Shown here: in pieces, positions 9,461-22,333 of the stretch
Numbering within the stretch: position 1 is the stretch's first letter
Layout: each line of letters begins with the position of its first letter
DNA from: Laetiporus sulphureus 93-53
Lineage: Eukaryota; Basidiomycota; Agaricomycetes; Polyporales; Laetiporaceae
Assembly: GCF_001632365.1 (NCBI RefSeq)
Contig: NW_024468541.1
Location: forward strand, 367,969-431,968
Reading direction: 5' to 3'
DNA: 64,000 bases
Notes under the pieces: model-generated
Databases searched by the model: none
The model's input: the letters and a program-made list of their open reading frames with translations, nothing else
What the model was told of the DNA's origin: nothing
Made by a program: the position numbers and the translations under genes

Positions 9461-12400
9461 TAGTTGTTTGCGGACGCGGATACCCTTCTTTATGGGAACA
9501 TTCTTCCGTCCGGAAGAAAACAGGAATCGCCTTATGGTCGTCGTAATACGAATGGCTGAACAAACGGGTCCGAGCGCATGGTTGGCCCCAAGCACGGATG
9601 GTCAAAGTTCCCGCGAATGCTGGATTCCCACTCCCTGGTGCACTCAACGGGACCATTTTTTTGGTCATTATCATGCGAACGGTAGAACGTTTTCACGGTT
9701 CAAGGCTTCGGGCAACCTTCCGGGCAAATTTTCGGGCAAACCTTCGTAGGGCGGCGACACGGATTCTCGGTCCAAGGTTCCCAACATGTGCACGGTTCAA
9801 AGGTCTTGTGCAGACCAGGCGGGTTGGCGGTGAACTCGGACGCCATGGAGTGATTTGGTGATGGTTACATTTTCGTCATCACACTGTCGTCGTCAGGGGA
9901 ATGGTGCTGCAATGTCTTTAATTTCCGTGGCCGTCGGCTCAGATTGAACATCTGTGAGGTTCAAGATTTCACACATTAACATGAATAGCTTCCATAAATC
10001 GCGGAATTACGCTCAAGGCTTTCAATACGAGTTCTACCTTGTGGTCGTCGCGAAGCAAACGGCAGTCTCGCTTGGAGCAAGGGTTATCCTTACGGCAATA
10101 GTTGAATCGATCTGTGTCTCGGTGCATTTCCCAGGTATTCTATGGCGTTATGTCCCTTCAAGAATGTAATTGCACGTCGGCGCTTGTTCCACTCGCTAGT
10201 GGCCGCATGAAAAGCAAAACGATCGAATGATGAGGCTCTACTAATGTTGGAACGCGAAAATCAACTTCCATTCCGAGGGATTTCTTGGGCCTGAGGTGAC
10301 GCGTCGGCCTTTTCAACTCTTGGCTCCTACGGGGATGTGTGGTCCGCTCTGATGCTCTTATCCTCTTTGGATGAGGAGAACACTCTGCGGTTAACTCAAG
10401 TTTCTTGCGCTTGACGTGCAAGATTTCGCAGCAGTCGTCTGAAGAACGGATGGCTTCGATGGCGGTACAGGTCAAGCAGATTTGCTCAAATAGCCTTTAG
10501 TGTGCGTTCCGCGGCTGGTCAAAGACGTCGCTCAACACTATTCGTCCTATCGGATTCTCGTTGTATACAAAAATCATGGTTGTTATCTTCGACGTACGTG
10601 CGCCCCACTCGCTCAACACGTTCTTTCCAGATCGTCATTGCCAATGCACGATCCAAGTTCTACTAAAGGCGTGCGGAGTTTTGGATCATGGCGTGTATGA
10701 TCCTCGTCGATGCCAAACACATGGCTTGCAAGTGTCAGTCAACTTTCTCGGTGCTCTCCTAGCCCGTGCAATGTCCACATGGTATATTCAATCTATGTCG
10801 TGAAATGGTCGACTCAACAGGATTCCCCTCCGGTGCTCGAATGTGTCACGGTGAACCATGTCCACAGCTGATGCGTACGACTATGCCCTTACGCATCCGT
10901 GGGAACCCCTACGATCATCCTAGTCAATCACAGGATTCATATATACCGAACAATAATTGGGACCCAAATGTGCCAACGGTGTATCCTGACGTTCATCCTC
11001 ATTTGACCATATAATTACACTACACGCGGTTCGCCGATCAACATCATACGTCCTCCACAGTTCGAGATTTATAGATTTATAATCCCATAAATGCGCAAAC
11101 GTATTTCCTCTCTATTCGTTGGTCGTTCAGCCAGTCACCCTTATATTTCTGGTCGAGGTTCAACGACAATTCCAGGAATAGAGAAACAACGATATGGTCA
11201 TCTCTTGGGATTACGCCTACGTACCGTTTGATTTAGATACCAAATTTCGTTTCGAAGTCCCTTTCGTTTTGCTTTCCGTCAGAGACGGCGCAATGCAAAG
11301 CGAGTTCCTGGTGAATCGATGACGTCAATGCGATTCACCACGTGGGTGAGTAGCGTGGGCGCTTCCACAGTCAACCTTCCTCGTCTTCGCCATCGTCGAC
11401 CAGCGGTGCAGTACGACTCCAGGCCAGCTCCCGGACTTTCTCTGTGGAGGCGAGTCATCCTTTCTCGAAAATGCGGACGCGACCAACTTGCGCATATATC
11501 GAGTGCACCTCCTCCTGGTTGTCAATGCGCCTTCCAGCCTTTCAAGCTGTCACCGTCCGCGTTCATGCACTTGCAATGCATCTTCATTTACCGCTGACGG
11601 GATATACTGTAAGTGTACTCGTTGTATATCCACCCACTTCGCGCTTTAATTATGCTCGAGCATCGCTTACAGTCTCCAACATCTACTTTTCGGGAGTGGT
11701 CGCTTTGTAATTGGTCAAGTTGATGGCCCTAGGCGTTTTTACGACATATTCCTTTGTCAGCCGTTGAATCCGGTGGCATAGCCAAGTCAATAATGTATTG
11801 TGTCATGCTACGACGGTCGCATCCCCGCTTCGCTCTTTAGGTTTCGCCAGTCAACGTTCGTGTTACGAACTCTCCCATTGGCTGCTTTGGAACTTATTTT
11901 CCTCCGCTCTTATCCGGACGACGGCTATCAAGATGTATACGCACGGCGACGACTGCTTGCATTTTCTCCAGAAGCTTCGTTAAAGGTCAGATGGAGACTA
12001 TATTGATACTAGCGTATCCATCTTCATTCGATAGGCGGTCAACGTGTTTCTATGGAAGAATGCCTTTTCGCTAGTGCGATAGTGATAACCCACATGCTCG
12101 TCTGCTGCCGCACTGCTCATCCAGCGATCAACGGAGACGACGAGGATTCCTGGGCGGGTGTTTTCAGGGTGCAGAAGAAGAAGGAACAAGCAAAGCAAAT
12201 GCCAACTTCTTTTCCCTGCCGTACGCTTTCTCGTTCGCGGTCTCGGATTTGCTTTTCGGTGGAGTTTCAAATCAGTCGCTCAAAGTCTCGGCCTTGTCTT
12301 ATCATCCTAGAACGTGAAATCATTTCCATACCAGCAAGACAGTTGCAAATGCTCGATTCCAATAGGATGATGATATCTTCCCCTGATGCGGGATCCCATC

Positions 12401-14794
12401 CTCAAGCTCTGCTGACAAGAGTTTCTCCTCTATTGCGTGGCGCCGCCTGGTGTGGGTCGTTGCGGCAGCTGGCAGTCAAGATCCACTATTTCCGAGCATT
12501 CGTGGTTCTTCGTGAATGGCTTTGGATGCGGTCACGTGGAGTCTCTTAATAAGACATGGTCGCGCTCGCCGCGGATCGTGGTTGCAACCGTCCAATGGTT
12601 CACACCACCATGGGCCATGTCGTTGGTTCTCATGGACGGTCCGTGAATGGACATACGATTGGCTCCATCGGCGGCTCAATATTCGGTCCCTCAGGCATGT
12701 ATTTCGCGGTCGCTCAAGCGCGGTAGGTCTCAGGTGGTCTGGAAGCAATCCATCTGGTCGTCTCGACCCGCACGTGGAACGGCATGCACCCATTTCAGGA
12801 TCAAATTCATCGTCTTCGATTGGTTCACGGCGATGAGACCGAAATCCGTTCAAGGTTCCAGGTCAGCATCAGCACTACCGAAAGATTTGCAAGATGGCCG
12901 GGAGGACGTGGTTCTTGTTTCGACTGGATCAAAGGTCTCTCCTCAATCACGCAGGTTCGACGTATGCGTTCAAATCGGAGTCGTTCGCATCAAGCAGCCG
13001 CAGTGGCGGAGCCACGAGTCATGTCGTTCCTCTCACCCTTCATCAAAGCTCGTCAACGGGTTTCATACATACAGTACGTGCCTTCATCACAAAAGGTACT
13101 AGGTGCAAGTCCGGTCCGCTCGATCCAAAAGAATCGCTAATCGGCCCAAGGTTGCTCTGACACTCGCCCTGGCGCATTCATCCGGCAGTTCATGCACATT
13201 TCAATCCACAGTCCGCGAATCTTGTCTTTGTCCGTATTTCTATAATGTTGGACTTTATACGGGCTTGCCTCGTGGTGCGCGACTGGTTCTAAAGATGGTT
13301 CGCAGGAAAACGCATTCATTCGGATTTCCCACCACATTCTTCGGGTCACACTGGCCTCCGCAATCGTGTGAAGTCGTACAGTGTACATGCTGTGCATTGA
13401 AGATGGGCCACTACTGCTTCTTTAGGACGCTGACATGCCAAGAAATGGCGGGTTCTAATATTACTGGTTCGCCGCGCAACAGCCGGGCTTCGACGACGTA
13501 CAGGATGGATTTTCAAGCAGTAGTCGACAAGAAGGAGCGTGCTCAAGTCATATAAAAGATTTGGTACAATCCAGGAGTCGATATCCTATCACCGCATTCG
13601 TTTCTCTTCCCAACCGGTTATCGGACACATCCCATCCTCGTGCCGTTTTCTGCGTATGCAAGTAACACTGTCAAGTGCATTCTACTCAGTCGTTCAAATT
13701 CGTCGCGGTTAGGACGTGAAGCTTCCTCGGTCAAAACACATTCGGTTCTATGGCTGGAATACATGCGGAAAGAGCTTGATTGCTCTCCTTGAACAGCACT
13801 CGAAACACCTGAGTTCGCGGTTTTGTTGACACTTTCGGACGACACTTGGTACCTGCCGTACCATCGTTGGACAAAATCGGCTTTACTTCGTCTCCTCGAT
13901 CTGTCACGGATTTTGCACCTTTGCGCGGAGGGCTCTCAGCTTCTCCTACGCGTTCTCTGCAACCGTAATGAAAGTACAGCCCTCTCCCCTTTCCCCACCA
14001 ATGATAATCAGGCCCCGAGTTAACTGGCTTTGTGCATGCACTTTCTATAGCCGCTTCGCATCCCATTGTCGGAGGCTCTACAAGTGCACACATCCGACAC
14101 GCCACATGTCACACTAGCCTATAGACCTAATGCTTTCGGCTTCTAGACGCAAGCGCCCGTTCAATGGTTAACTGGCTTGCGCCGTTTTTTTTTTTCAGCC
14201 TAGGATAGGCAATCGGCGGATTGCATTTTTAGGGCGTCCTTAGCGTCGGACCTAATAAAATGAACGGAAAATGCTGCTGGCTGTCATGGAGTAGTTGTGA
14301 AGCCAGTAACTATTTGCGTTCGTTTTACAAGCAGCGTTCACGTTGCATGGACGGGGCCATTCAACTACGCGCCTGGAAGATCGTTGCAATCTAGCATGTT
14401 GACTGAGATCCTGGCCATGGATGACACGATGCCTCCGCGATGCTTTCAGATCGACGCCCAATCCAGCCTTGTCCATAACGGGATACGTACTTGTGGCACG
14501 ATGCGCGGAAGCAAAGTATTTGATTGAACGCGATTTTACAAAGAGTTGGGCATGCATGAATCATAGCTGCTCAACTCGTCTCACACAGAGCGGTATGCTT
14601 CGGCGTTTCTCCGGCTTTGGTCTTGCCGCTGGTGGCTGTAGGTCACAGCCACCTGCAGACGGTTGTTAGCATCATGTTCTGCAACTGCCAGATGCGGAAA
14701 ACCTTCATTGCGTGCCTCATTGCCGCGCGTCCGCCTCGTGTTCGGCTCTCGTCACCTCTTGTTCTTCACCTTCATCTCCGCCCGCTACCTCACG

Positions 14795-15995
14795 ATGGCT
14801 GACCTGGCCGATATGCCGCCTCTCGTGGACCGACCTGCGTCAGATACTGCTTCGCGAGAACCGTCATCGCCTCCTCCTCATGCTGTTCATCCTCAATACG
14901 TCGATGCCCCGTTCGTATACGCACCTGGGGCGCAAATGCCGCCAATGTCGCCCTGGGGCAATCAACGCGCAGATAACGGTGTGACGTGGAGCCCATACCC
15001 TCCTTCACAGTCGATGTCCCCTTCGCAATGGCTGCCTCATCCTTCCTCACAATGGGCCTCAATGCCTCCCTATTTCGCGGCACCAGGAGCACAGCCTGCG
15101 CCCGTGAATCCGACAATGTCCAGAGGGGCCGATTGGTGGCAACGAGATGCAATGTCGGACGATACCCCAGATCGCCAACAATCCGACTACTTTGGAAAGC
15201 CAGAGGAGAGCGGTTGGCATTCCTCGCGGTCGTCTTCGCGTCCTCTTAGCCCACTTTCAAATTCGACGCCCAGCCCGCTCTCCTCCAATTCTGGCGTGTC
15301 GCGCTCTCGTTCCATGCGCTCCTTTGGCGGAGAGAGCGCGAAAAGGCCACCGCGCGACTGGAGGGTTGACTTCAGCATGTCTAAATCGCTGAGCTTGGGA
15401 GCTTCTCTGGGCTCTCTCGTGGGAAGAGCCCGGTCTGTTACTATGCCTGGTGGCAGTACGCATCCCAATTTGGCGCTCATGATGTTGGGAAGCTGACACG
15501 TCATTAGATGCGCCAAAAATGCCCAAGCTACATCCGTACCTGCGGCATTTGAGCTCAACGCCGCCAATGCACCTCGATCTGCGGTTGAGCCCGTCAACGC
15601 TGCGATTCCGCACGCTTGACCGACGCGTAAACGAATGGGATTTGACGCGTTTTGCATGCGAGCCACCGGTCCCGATAGTGCGGTTGTACAATCCGCACTA
15701 CCCATGGTATATCGATGTGAACAGCAGCAACCCGGCCGGAGTGACGCTGCACGAGTTGTTCGGCGCGATCTACCAGTCGATGATGACACCCATAACGCAC
15801 GCCGATTACTGGAACAGCGAGATGGATGAGGCCCTGCGGGAGCGGATTGCCTATGCTTGGGTGGAGCGATGTGCGGACGATGAAGAACGCAAGAAAGGCG
15901 TCCTGCGAGTGGACTTCCTGATGGACCGTGTGATCATGGAAGGCCTAGTGAAGGGGAAGGACGGTATGTGGGAGATGAAGATCAAGAAACTGTAA
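14795..15995 (+). CDS. DUF6699-domain protein
   Basis: Two exons, 14795-15455 and 15508-15995, joined across a 52 nt intron (gtacgc to ttag) with phase kept, give 382 aa. Residues 1-220 are low-complexity Pro/Ser-rich and probably disordered. The C-terminal part (about 225-375) has the DUF6699 layout common in Agaricomycetes: a hydrophobic Leu-Arg-Leu-Ser-Pro start, a Pro-Trp-Tyr-Ile-Asp-Val core, a Val-Thr-Leu-His-Glu-Leu helix and a closing Arg-Val-Asp-Phe-Leu. The ATG has a good context (cacgATGG); in-frame ATGs further upstream add only odd basic sequence. No biochemical role is known for the family. Family call is good, start moderately sure. Confidence 0.82.
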
Positions 15996-18900
15996 ATTCT
16001 GCTCTCTGTGCTTTCGGCCTTGCTTTGTGTTGTGCTCATTGCGAAACGTCATACTCACATTCATCTGTACCATACGAGCTACATCACAGTCATCTTCTGC
16101 TATCAGCGCTTATCATTCATCGCATCGGAAATTTACGCATTTTTACCCAAGCGCACATGGAAAGCATTTGGTTATCTGGATTAGTCTTGTGTTGTGTCTC
16201 TGTAGGCTTGCTTGAACTGTATGGACCTTGGCTGTGACAATTTACTGGGAAACTGTCTAATGTTCATTCTTCGAGGATCCGTTTGATTTTGCCAGTGGAT
16301 TCTTTGTCATAAAGACTGCTCCTAGCATCTCCCCGATAGTCATAGCAACATACGTGCCACTACCGTGGTATCATATCCCCTTGACCGTTCAGTCGAACGG
16401 AAAACGAATTAAAAATAGCCTTACTAGCGTCTATGTGGCCTTCACGTAGCGATGAATTTCGGATACGCTGTCCGGTCCGCCAAGGTGTCAGGTGCCCGGT
16501 ATCGGTGCCGGTTGCTGGAGAAATCTGAACCCTATGAACCACACAACTAGGAACGCGCATTGGCCACAAAGAGTGGTCAGACTCTAGTGACAAATGCTGT
16601 GGCATGCATGGTCGTTGATGTAGTTGTCGAGCTTTGCGAGAGGAACAGAAAGAATTGCAGCAATGGGAATGAAGACATAAAAGACGCGCGGTCAGAGTGT
16701 GGGGTCTGCTTTCGTGGTCCACATTGCCAGCCTGAAGGGGAATGATCCATAATAATCCTCACAAAACCTTCCTTGATCAGGTAGCTGCCTTTGTCACCTA
16801 TCGAGAGGCTGGTAGATTAGCCTTGAATGCGTCTGATGGGTTCCATGTCGTCGCCGGTCGTAGAGTACGCGTATTTGCCGCGTAATGAGGATACAAGCGA
16901 GTTTCACAGACATTGGCCATCAGAGTGAATGAACAATTCCATGGACGTAGTCTCGGTAAGCGTTGAGATCCTTTCATCCCCATATATCAGCGGCTAAATA
17001 TATGCAGGCTCACGGCTTACCGGTCAAGCAACCGTTCTTCTCCCGTGGCCTGGGTACGCGAGCGACTACCGAGACAGTCTTCTGGAAATCATAATGGGGA
17101 TTGGCGCTAAGAAGGGGGTTGCAGATCGTGTCCGACGTGTACATGATCTTCTGATAGGAGCTACAAAAACTGGAATCTCGGCATGCGCAAACCATATCAG
17201 AGTTCCGGAACCAGTGTTGACGATACAGAAGGATGCATGCACGGCTCTAGTGGAAGTAGTGATGCAATGTATTCTTCTTGGGTCGATCATCTATGCTGCA
17301 TGATGCGACGTTGAGCCAACCGCATGTATCTCCCCGCAGTTTATCCTATTAATATTCTGGCGCGCACCCATTTGAGGTTCTAACCCATGTGCTTAGCGCA
17401 TGCAGGAGGCGAAATCATTGGCCTTCCAAGTGTAGAACTCCGTTAACGAGTCATCTTAAGCTTTTCAGGAAGCTATCCAAAAAATAAAATTGCGTACCTT
17501 GTGCTGCATGCGACTGCAGCATTGATTATATGCGCATTACGATGCTTGCGAACATGGCCTGGCGACCTAGTGTTGATGTTCATGAACATAAAAAAGATAG
17601 AGAAATTCAGCAGGAGCTGAGATGGCCATTCGCAATTCGATTGATATATGCGCGGTCAGCTTGTGGTCAAATATCAACATAGCGGTGCGAAGTGCGCACC
17701 TCACGATGGCGCCTGCTTTCGGCTGACATTCATGCCGACCTTAGCACTTCTCTATTATGGTCAAAAATACGCTATCATATCATCCAGGACCGTCGTTCTG
17801 GCGTGCAGAGAGGCGATGAAAAGGAGGAAAAGGTCAGTTGAAGGTGCGAGGCTTGCCACTCGAGCTTATATACCGTCGTCCTTGGTGGCTGAAAGAGTGT
17901 GACTACGTCATCAAGGGTGGCGCTCGTCATGGGAGATATGAAGGCTGACCAGCGCTGACCGGCGATCTGTTTGAAGGGGGTTGACAGTGCGCTTTGTGAT
18001 CGACGCGATTGAGGATCGCCGCGGGAGGTCACGTGGCCGCGTTCGGATCCATGCATAGACGCCGATTGGATACCGGATTCGGTGGCAAATTTCCTCGCTA
18101 TGCGTTCAACATAACGCATGACGACCACTCAACCGCTCGGTTTCAATGAACCCCGCCATCAAAGAGCCCAAATTCCTTAGTTGCAGTAAGTAATCTGAAC
18201 CCTATGATTCCGCTAATCTATCCAGGCCGAGGAGGACAACACGTGAGAATAGTCACGAATGAAAAGCAGACACCCATACAATTCACGCCATGTAACCCCA
18301 AGTTGAGCAGGCTGAGGGCCCCTTCAGTCAGTAAGTTCTGTTATTCCATCTGGAGGCCTACTAAGCAAAACACATTGCAAGTCAACCATTTTCAACTTCT
18401 TATATTTCAGTACTCAGTGATTATGGACAACTTAGACGCTTCTCAATATCACTTGTCTTTAAGTAAGGTCATTCATTCGTAATGCCGACGCCACGACAAC
18501 GTTGACCGTGAAGTTCGTGTCGACAGGGGCGCTCCGTTGAACGGTCGGATCAACGACGGGTAACTGAATGGCAACATGACACATCTGAGCTGTAGGTCTC
18601 ACGTGAGATCCTTAGACATCTGCCGTTCAAGCAACTCGCCTGACCTGTAGGTGACTGTGTGCTGACAAACAATCGAGAGCAACGTATTGCTCCGTAGCGG
18701 CCGGATTCCTACACTACTTTTACTGATGGACGCTCGCGGACCCAAGACCCGGGCGCTCTAGACCCCGCACGACATGCAGTCAAGTATCGCTCGACATGGG
18801 TAGATCATGTACATGCGGATTCCACCGCGCCTTCGCGGGCGGCCTGCGGTCGAGCGTTTTAGCTTCAGGTTCACGCGGTATGGACAGGCTGAGAACCCAA

Positions 18901-20141
18901 ATACCTGAATGCGCGAATAGCTGATCATGAGCGTGCAACCTGACCTGAATATCATCTTCGCGAAGCGTGCAAGGTTTTAATGAATTGTTACGTATGCCAC
19001 TCAGGGTCCTTGCAACGACTCGGCATCTTCAGCATGAGGAGACATGACGGCAGCATCAACGGCATTCGAAAACGAGTGATATATTACTGGACTCTAGGCG
19101 CACGGCTACGGTGTCCTGCTGGCTCTAGCTCTTTTGCGCCGGACATTATTGCTGTTATAAGGTACGCGACAGGCTTTGATGGCCTTGTCGTTAGGACGAG
19201 GGTCGTCTACCAGGGCATTGCGCCGCCGCAAGTGTCATCTCACTTCCGGCGAAGCACGCAACGCAACTCTGCGGGACTGCAGCCGGTATCTCAGCCTTTA
19301 CCCGTCTTCCTAGTGACGCGGTACTCACGCTGACATTGTCAGCCCGCGTCGTGGGACTGGTCTATTTGAGTGCTGTGCCTAATGAACAGGATGTGGGTGA
19401 AGTCTCCTTGGTTGGAATGCCAAGCATCGACACATGTAGTCCGAGCTGATGTTGGCAGCGGGCATCGTGAGACTGGTCTATTTGAGTATGATCGAGCTGT
19501 GCTTGATGAACAGGATGTGGTTGAAGTCTCTTTGAACAGATCATCGACACATTCAGTCCGACATCTTGCATCGTGGCTTCGTCCGCACTGAGAAGACCTG
19601 CATGTGAAGAAGAAGCCCGTCAAAATGAGTTCTCCCGTCCATTTTGAAATCGAAATACAACACATGGAGGCATAACGATGCCTCGCGTATCTAACAAGCT
19701 CATCATCATGACCTGACGAGTCTGCTTTCGTTCAATTTCGCCAAGCTGAGGATTATAAAGAAGCACGGAGCTCGCGTCTTCAAGACATTAGTGGCATACC
19801 ACTGCGCCGACGTACTATTCTTGCCTGGGCCCTGCTTCTAGCTTGTGTGGTTAAACTGTACCACTGCACCATCTCGTCGGTAGACGAAGCAGTCATCAAG
19901 CGACTCAGAACTCTCCGCATCGCGCAGCCGGGGCCCGTTATACTCCAGTTGGAAAAAATCCTTCCGTAAAGCAGATATGCAGATCAAGAACCCCCACACG
20001 GCCCTACAACACTATCGCGCGTAGAGTTGGAACAGCGGACAGCCCGCAAACTCCGCCGTCGCATAGCCGGCCATTCAATAGGTATTACAGGTATTCGCTA
20101 CAACTATAGGAATGTACCAGTAAATTACAGACCCGCATTAT
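15996..20141. other. Intergenic, 4.1 kb, one tandem repeat
   Basis: No gene recognised. The only structure seen is the two-copy repeat at 19340-19580. The short open frames here have no domain and no supporting splice chain. Confidence 0.5.
19340..19580. repeat. Two-copy tandem repeat, about 116-124 bp
   Basis: Unit 1 begins at 19340 and unit 2 at 19456. Both contain actggtctatttgagt, gaacaggatgtgg, tgaagtct and atcgacaca in order, at roughly 75-80% identity. No gene overlaps it convincingly. Confidence 0.8.
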
Positions 20142-20922
20142 TCAGTAAATGCCAGGAAGCAACCGGTATGGCACCCTCTGCGACCACTGCACCCATTGCG
20201 CCCCGAATTCCTTCTTCAGCAGCTCATCCTCCAGCGGCGTCCTCAGTGTCATGCTGACAAAGCCATACACCATCGATACCAAGTAACCGTAGCCGAGGAG
20301 CTTTCCCCCGAGGGTATTGAAGAGACCGCACTCCATAAACCATGAGCCGCTGCTGCCGTGGCAGAGCGCGATACCGAGGAATCCGAGCATGAGGCTCGTA
20401 TATGCAGGGTGGCGGACGATGGAGTATGGCCCGCTGGTGATCAGCTGATGGTTGTCGCGTAGCGTGATTTCATACGTGAACAGGCGGCCGAGTGCGCGGA
20501 AGCACTGGATGCGGAAGTATCCACTGAAGATGGCCAACGTCCAACCGACCAGGAAGACAGGGCTGATCCCGATCTTGTCGATCGACGAGTCGGGAGCGAA
20601 GATGAGGAGGTTTAGAACACGCCTCGCGAGAGGGTGCGAGGGATTCTCGCACGCAAGTATCACCGCTGTCTCGCATAACGCCATGACCCAAATCAGGTTC
20701 TATGGCGCCTGTCAGCGGTTTGGAGTATTAGTCAACAGAGTGCCTGCTGCCCACCTTGTTAAGACCAGTGATTGACCGGATGATTCTACCAAAGAATCTC
20801 TCCCCTAAGGAGACGTCCTTCCGGATTTCATCTTTCTTCGGAGGGGGCGTCGGTGGAGTCAAGGCGGTGTGTGCGCTGAATGCTGCACTGAGAATGAGGA
20901 ACGCCTTGACGAGTAATGCCAT
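20142..20922 (-). CDS. Isoprenylcysteine O-methyltransferase-like membrane protein
   Basis: Two exons on the minus strand, 20755-20922 and 20142-20699, with a 55 nt intron carrying a ctaat branch site, give 241 aa. Several hydrophobic segments suggest a multi-pass ER protein. The C-terminal half has the ICMT/PEMT signature: Gly-Pro-Tyr-Ser with Arg-His-Pro-Ala-Tyr at 146-156, and a closing block with Leu-Glu-Asp-Glu, Phe-Gly and Val-Pro-Tyr-Arg-Leu-Leu-Pro near the end, which bind S-adenosylmethionine and the prenyl substrate in the family. The expected role is carboxyl methylation of prenylated cysteine, but basidiomycete genomes hold several divergent paralogues, so this may not be the Ste14 orthologue. 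The first exon encodes a signal-anchor-like helix. It is divergent from the Lunapark gene. Confidence 0.85.
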
Positions 20923-22333
20923 GTTGGTGGGAGGGAATAGAGAGCGCGGAACCTCAGATGATAGAGTGCCGCCGCCTCATCCATTGGTTGAGCATTTATA
21001 CTGAGTGCTGGGTCGCGAGGCGCGTACCCTGAATGAGATCACTGAAACGGCCTATAGCGGAGAATACTTCCACTTCCATCAATCTATGATGGAACACGGG
21101 AGATTCAGCTGCCGCGAAAACTATGCCGGGATTGGACTAGAACATATCCGTCTGTGCCTTCCAAGCCACCGCGGTATTGCTTGCTTCGGCGAGTTACGCC
21201 ACTGGCCGAGGTATGACAGCCATGGCAAGTGCGAAAGGTCGGCACTTCAGATAGCATTTGGTGTTAGCGTGTACCACGAGCTGTCGCGACTGAGCGATAG
21301 AATTATGATCGTAGTCTGGTGCGAGTAGTTCGGACTACCGGACGAGGAAACCTGTGTGCACAGATAGATGGCAACTGCAGCAAACCGAGTTCTCGGCCCG
21401 GCCAGATTGTGTGTATCGGAAGAGCCCCTCGCACTCAGGTTATGCATGTGCTTCAATGACGGATGAAAGATATACTTGCAATCTCACAGTTTGTCCGGAG
21501 GAAGCGAATAGTCCACTGGCGAATGAGAAGTGTAATGACAGTCAGCTGGTCGACTTCGCGAATAGGATCCGCACAGCTGTGCGAAAGCTTCGAGATGCAC
21601 AGGAAGTCTCCACAGGAGTAAACATTGTTGAAGTTACGAGTAACACGGCCGGTTACAATGGCCGTCCTCCAAATGACCAAAGTGCATACACGAAACTTGG
21701 TACAGTTTAGATTCCCTCTCATCTCGGTCGGATGGCCTGAGGACCGAACAACAGTGAGGCGATGCGTGCGCTCATGATAGCATGAGCAGTGAATCAGAGA
21801 TGGTCGGAGCCTGGACACCAGCGTCAGCTTGGCCATAGACGAACATGGTCTATGCTTGATTCTAGCGGCCGCGGCAAATAAAACCTGAAAGATGTGGGTT
21901 GATGGTCGCTTCGACCGCTCCGTACAGGATATTGGAACCATGCTCATTCGTAACTGACCCGCAAATCTTCCATGTTTCCTGACACAAAAACTCCCAATGG
22001 CACCAAGCCTGATGAAGAGCGATGATGGCACGAGCGGTTCATGTCAGCCTTGTCGACGTGCACAGTGGGTTCGGTGAGTCAGGAATCGGAGCTGAAGAGG
22101 CCAAGTGGACGTTGTCGTCGTCGTCGGCAGCTCAATCCCCAGTATTCAATATTCAATTGAGTCACGTGCGTTATCCCACGCAACACGTCGGTATGAGCCA
22201 AAGTCGCCAGCTGTCGCCCCAGAGTCAACAACTCCTGAAGCGACGCCTTACTTTACCTCTCTTCTGCTAGTTTCGTGCTGTCGGTCACTGAATCTGCTTC
22301 GTTCTCTTGCTTAGTTATCTTCAGATTCAGGAC
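20923..22333. other. Divergent intergenic region (ICMT-like / Lunapark)
   Basis: 1.4 kb between two head-to-head genes for ER membrane proteins. No coding sequence recognised. A CACGTG motif lies near 22162, on the Lunapark side. Confidence 0.5.

Larger units (their letters stand above)
5176..14794. other. 9.6 kb non-coding, repeat-built region
   Basis: No frame on either strand shows a recognisable domain, sustained coding composition or convincing exon chain. The plus strand is biased toward ggtc/gttc/tcaag words over several kilobases. The middle (about 6.9-9.5 kb) consists of degenerate repeats given separately, and weaker echoes of the same words continue to about 13 kb. It starts at a TATA promoter and ends at the DUF6699 gene. 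It could be a decayed satellite, a decayed transposon array or a long noncoding transcript. Confidence 0.55.
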
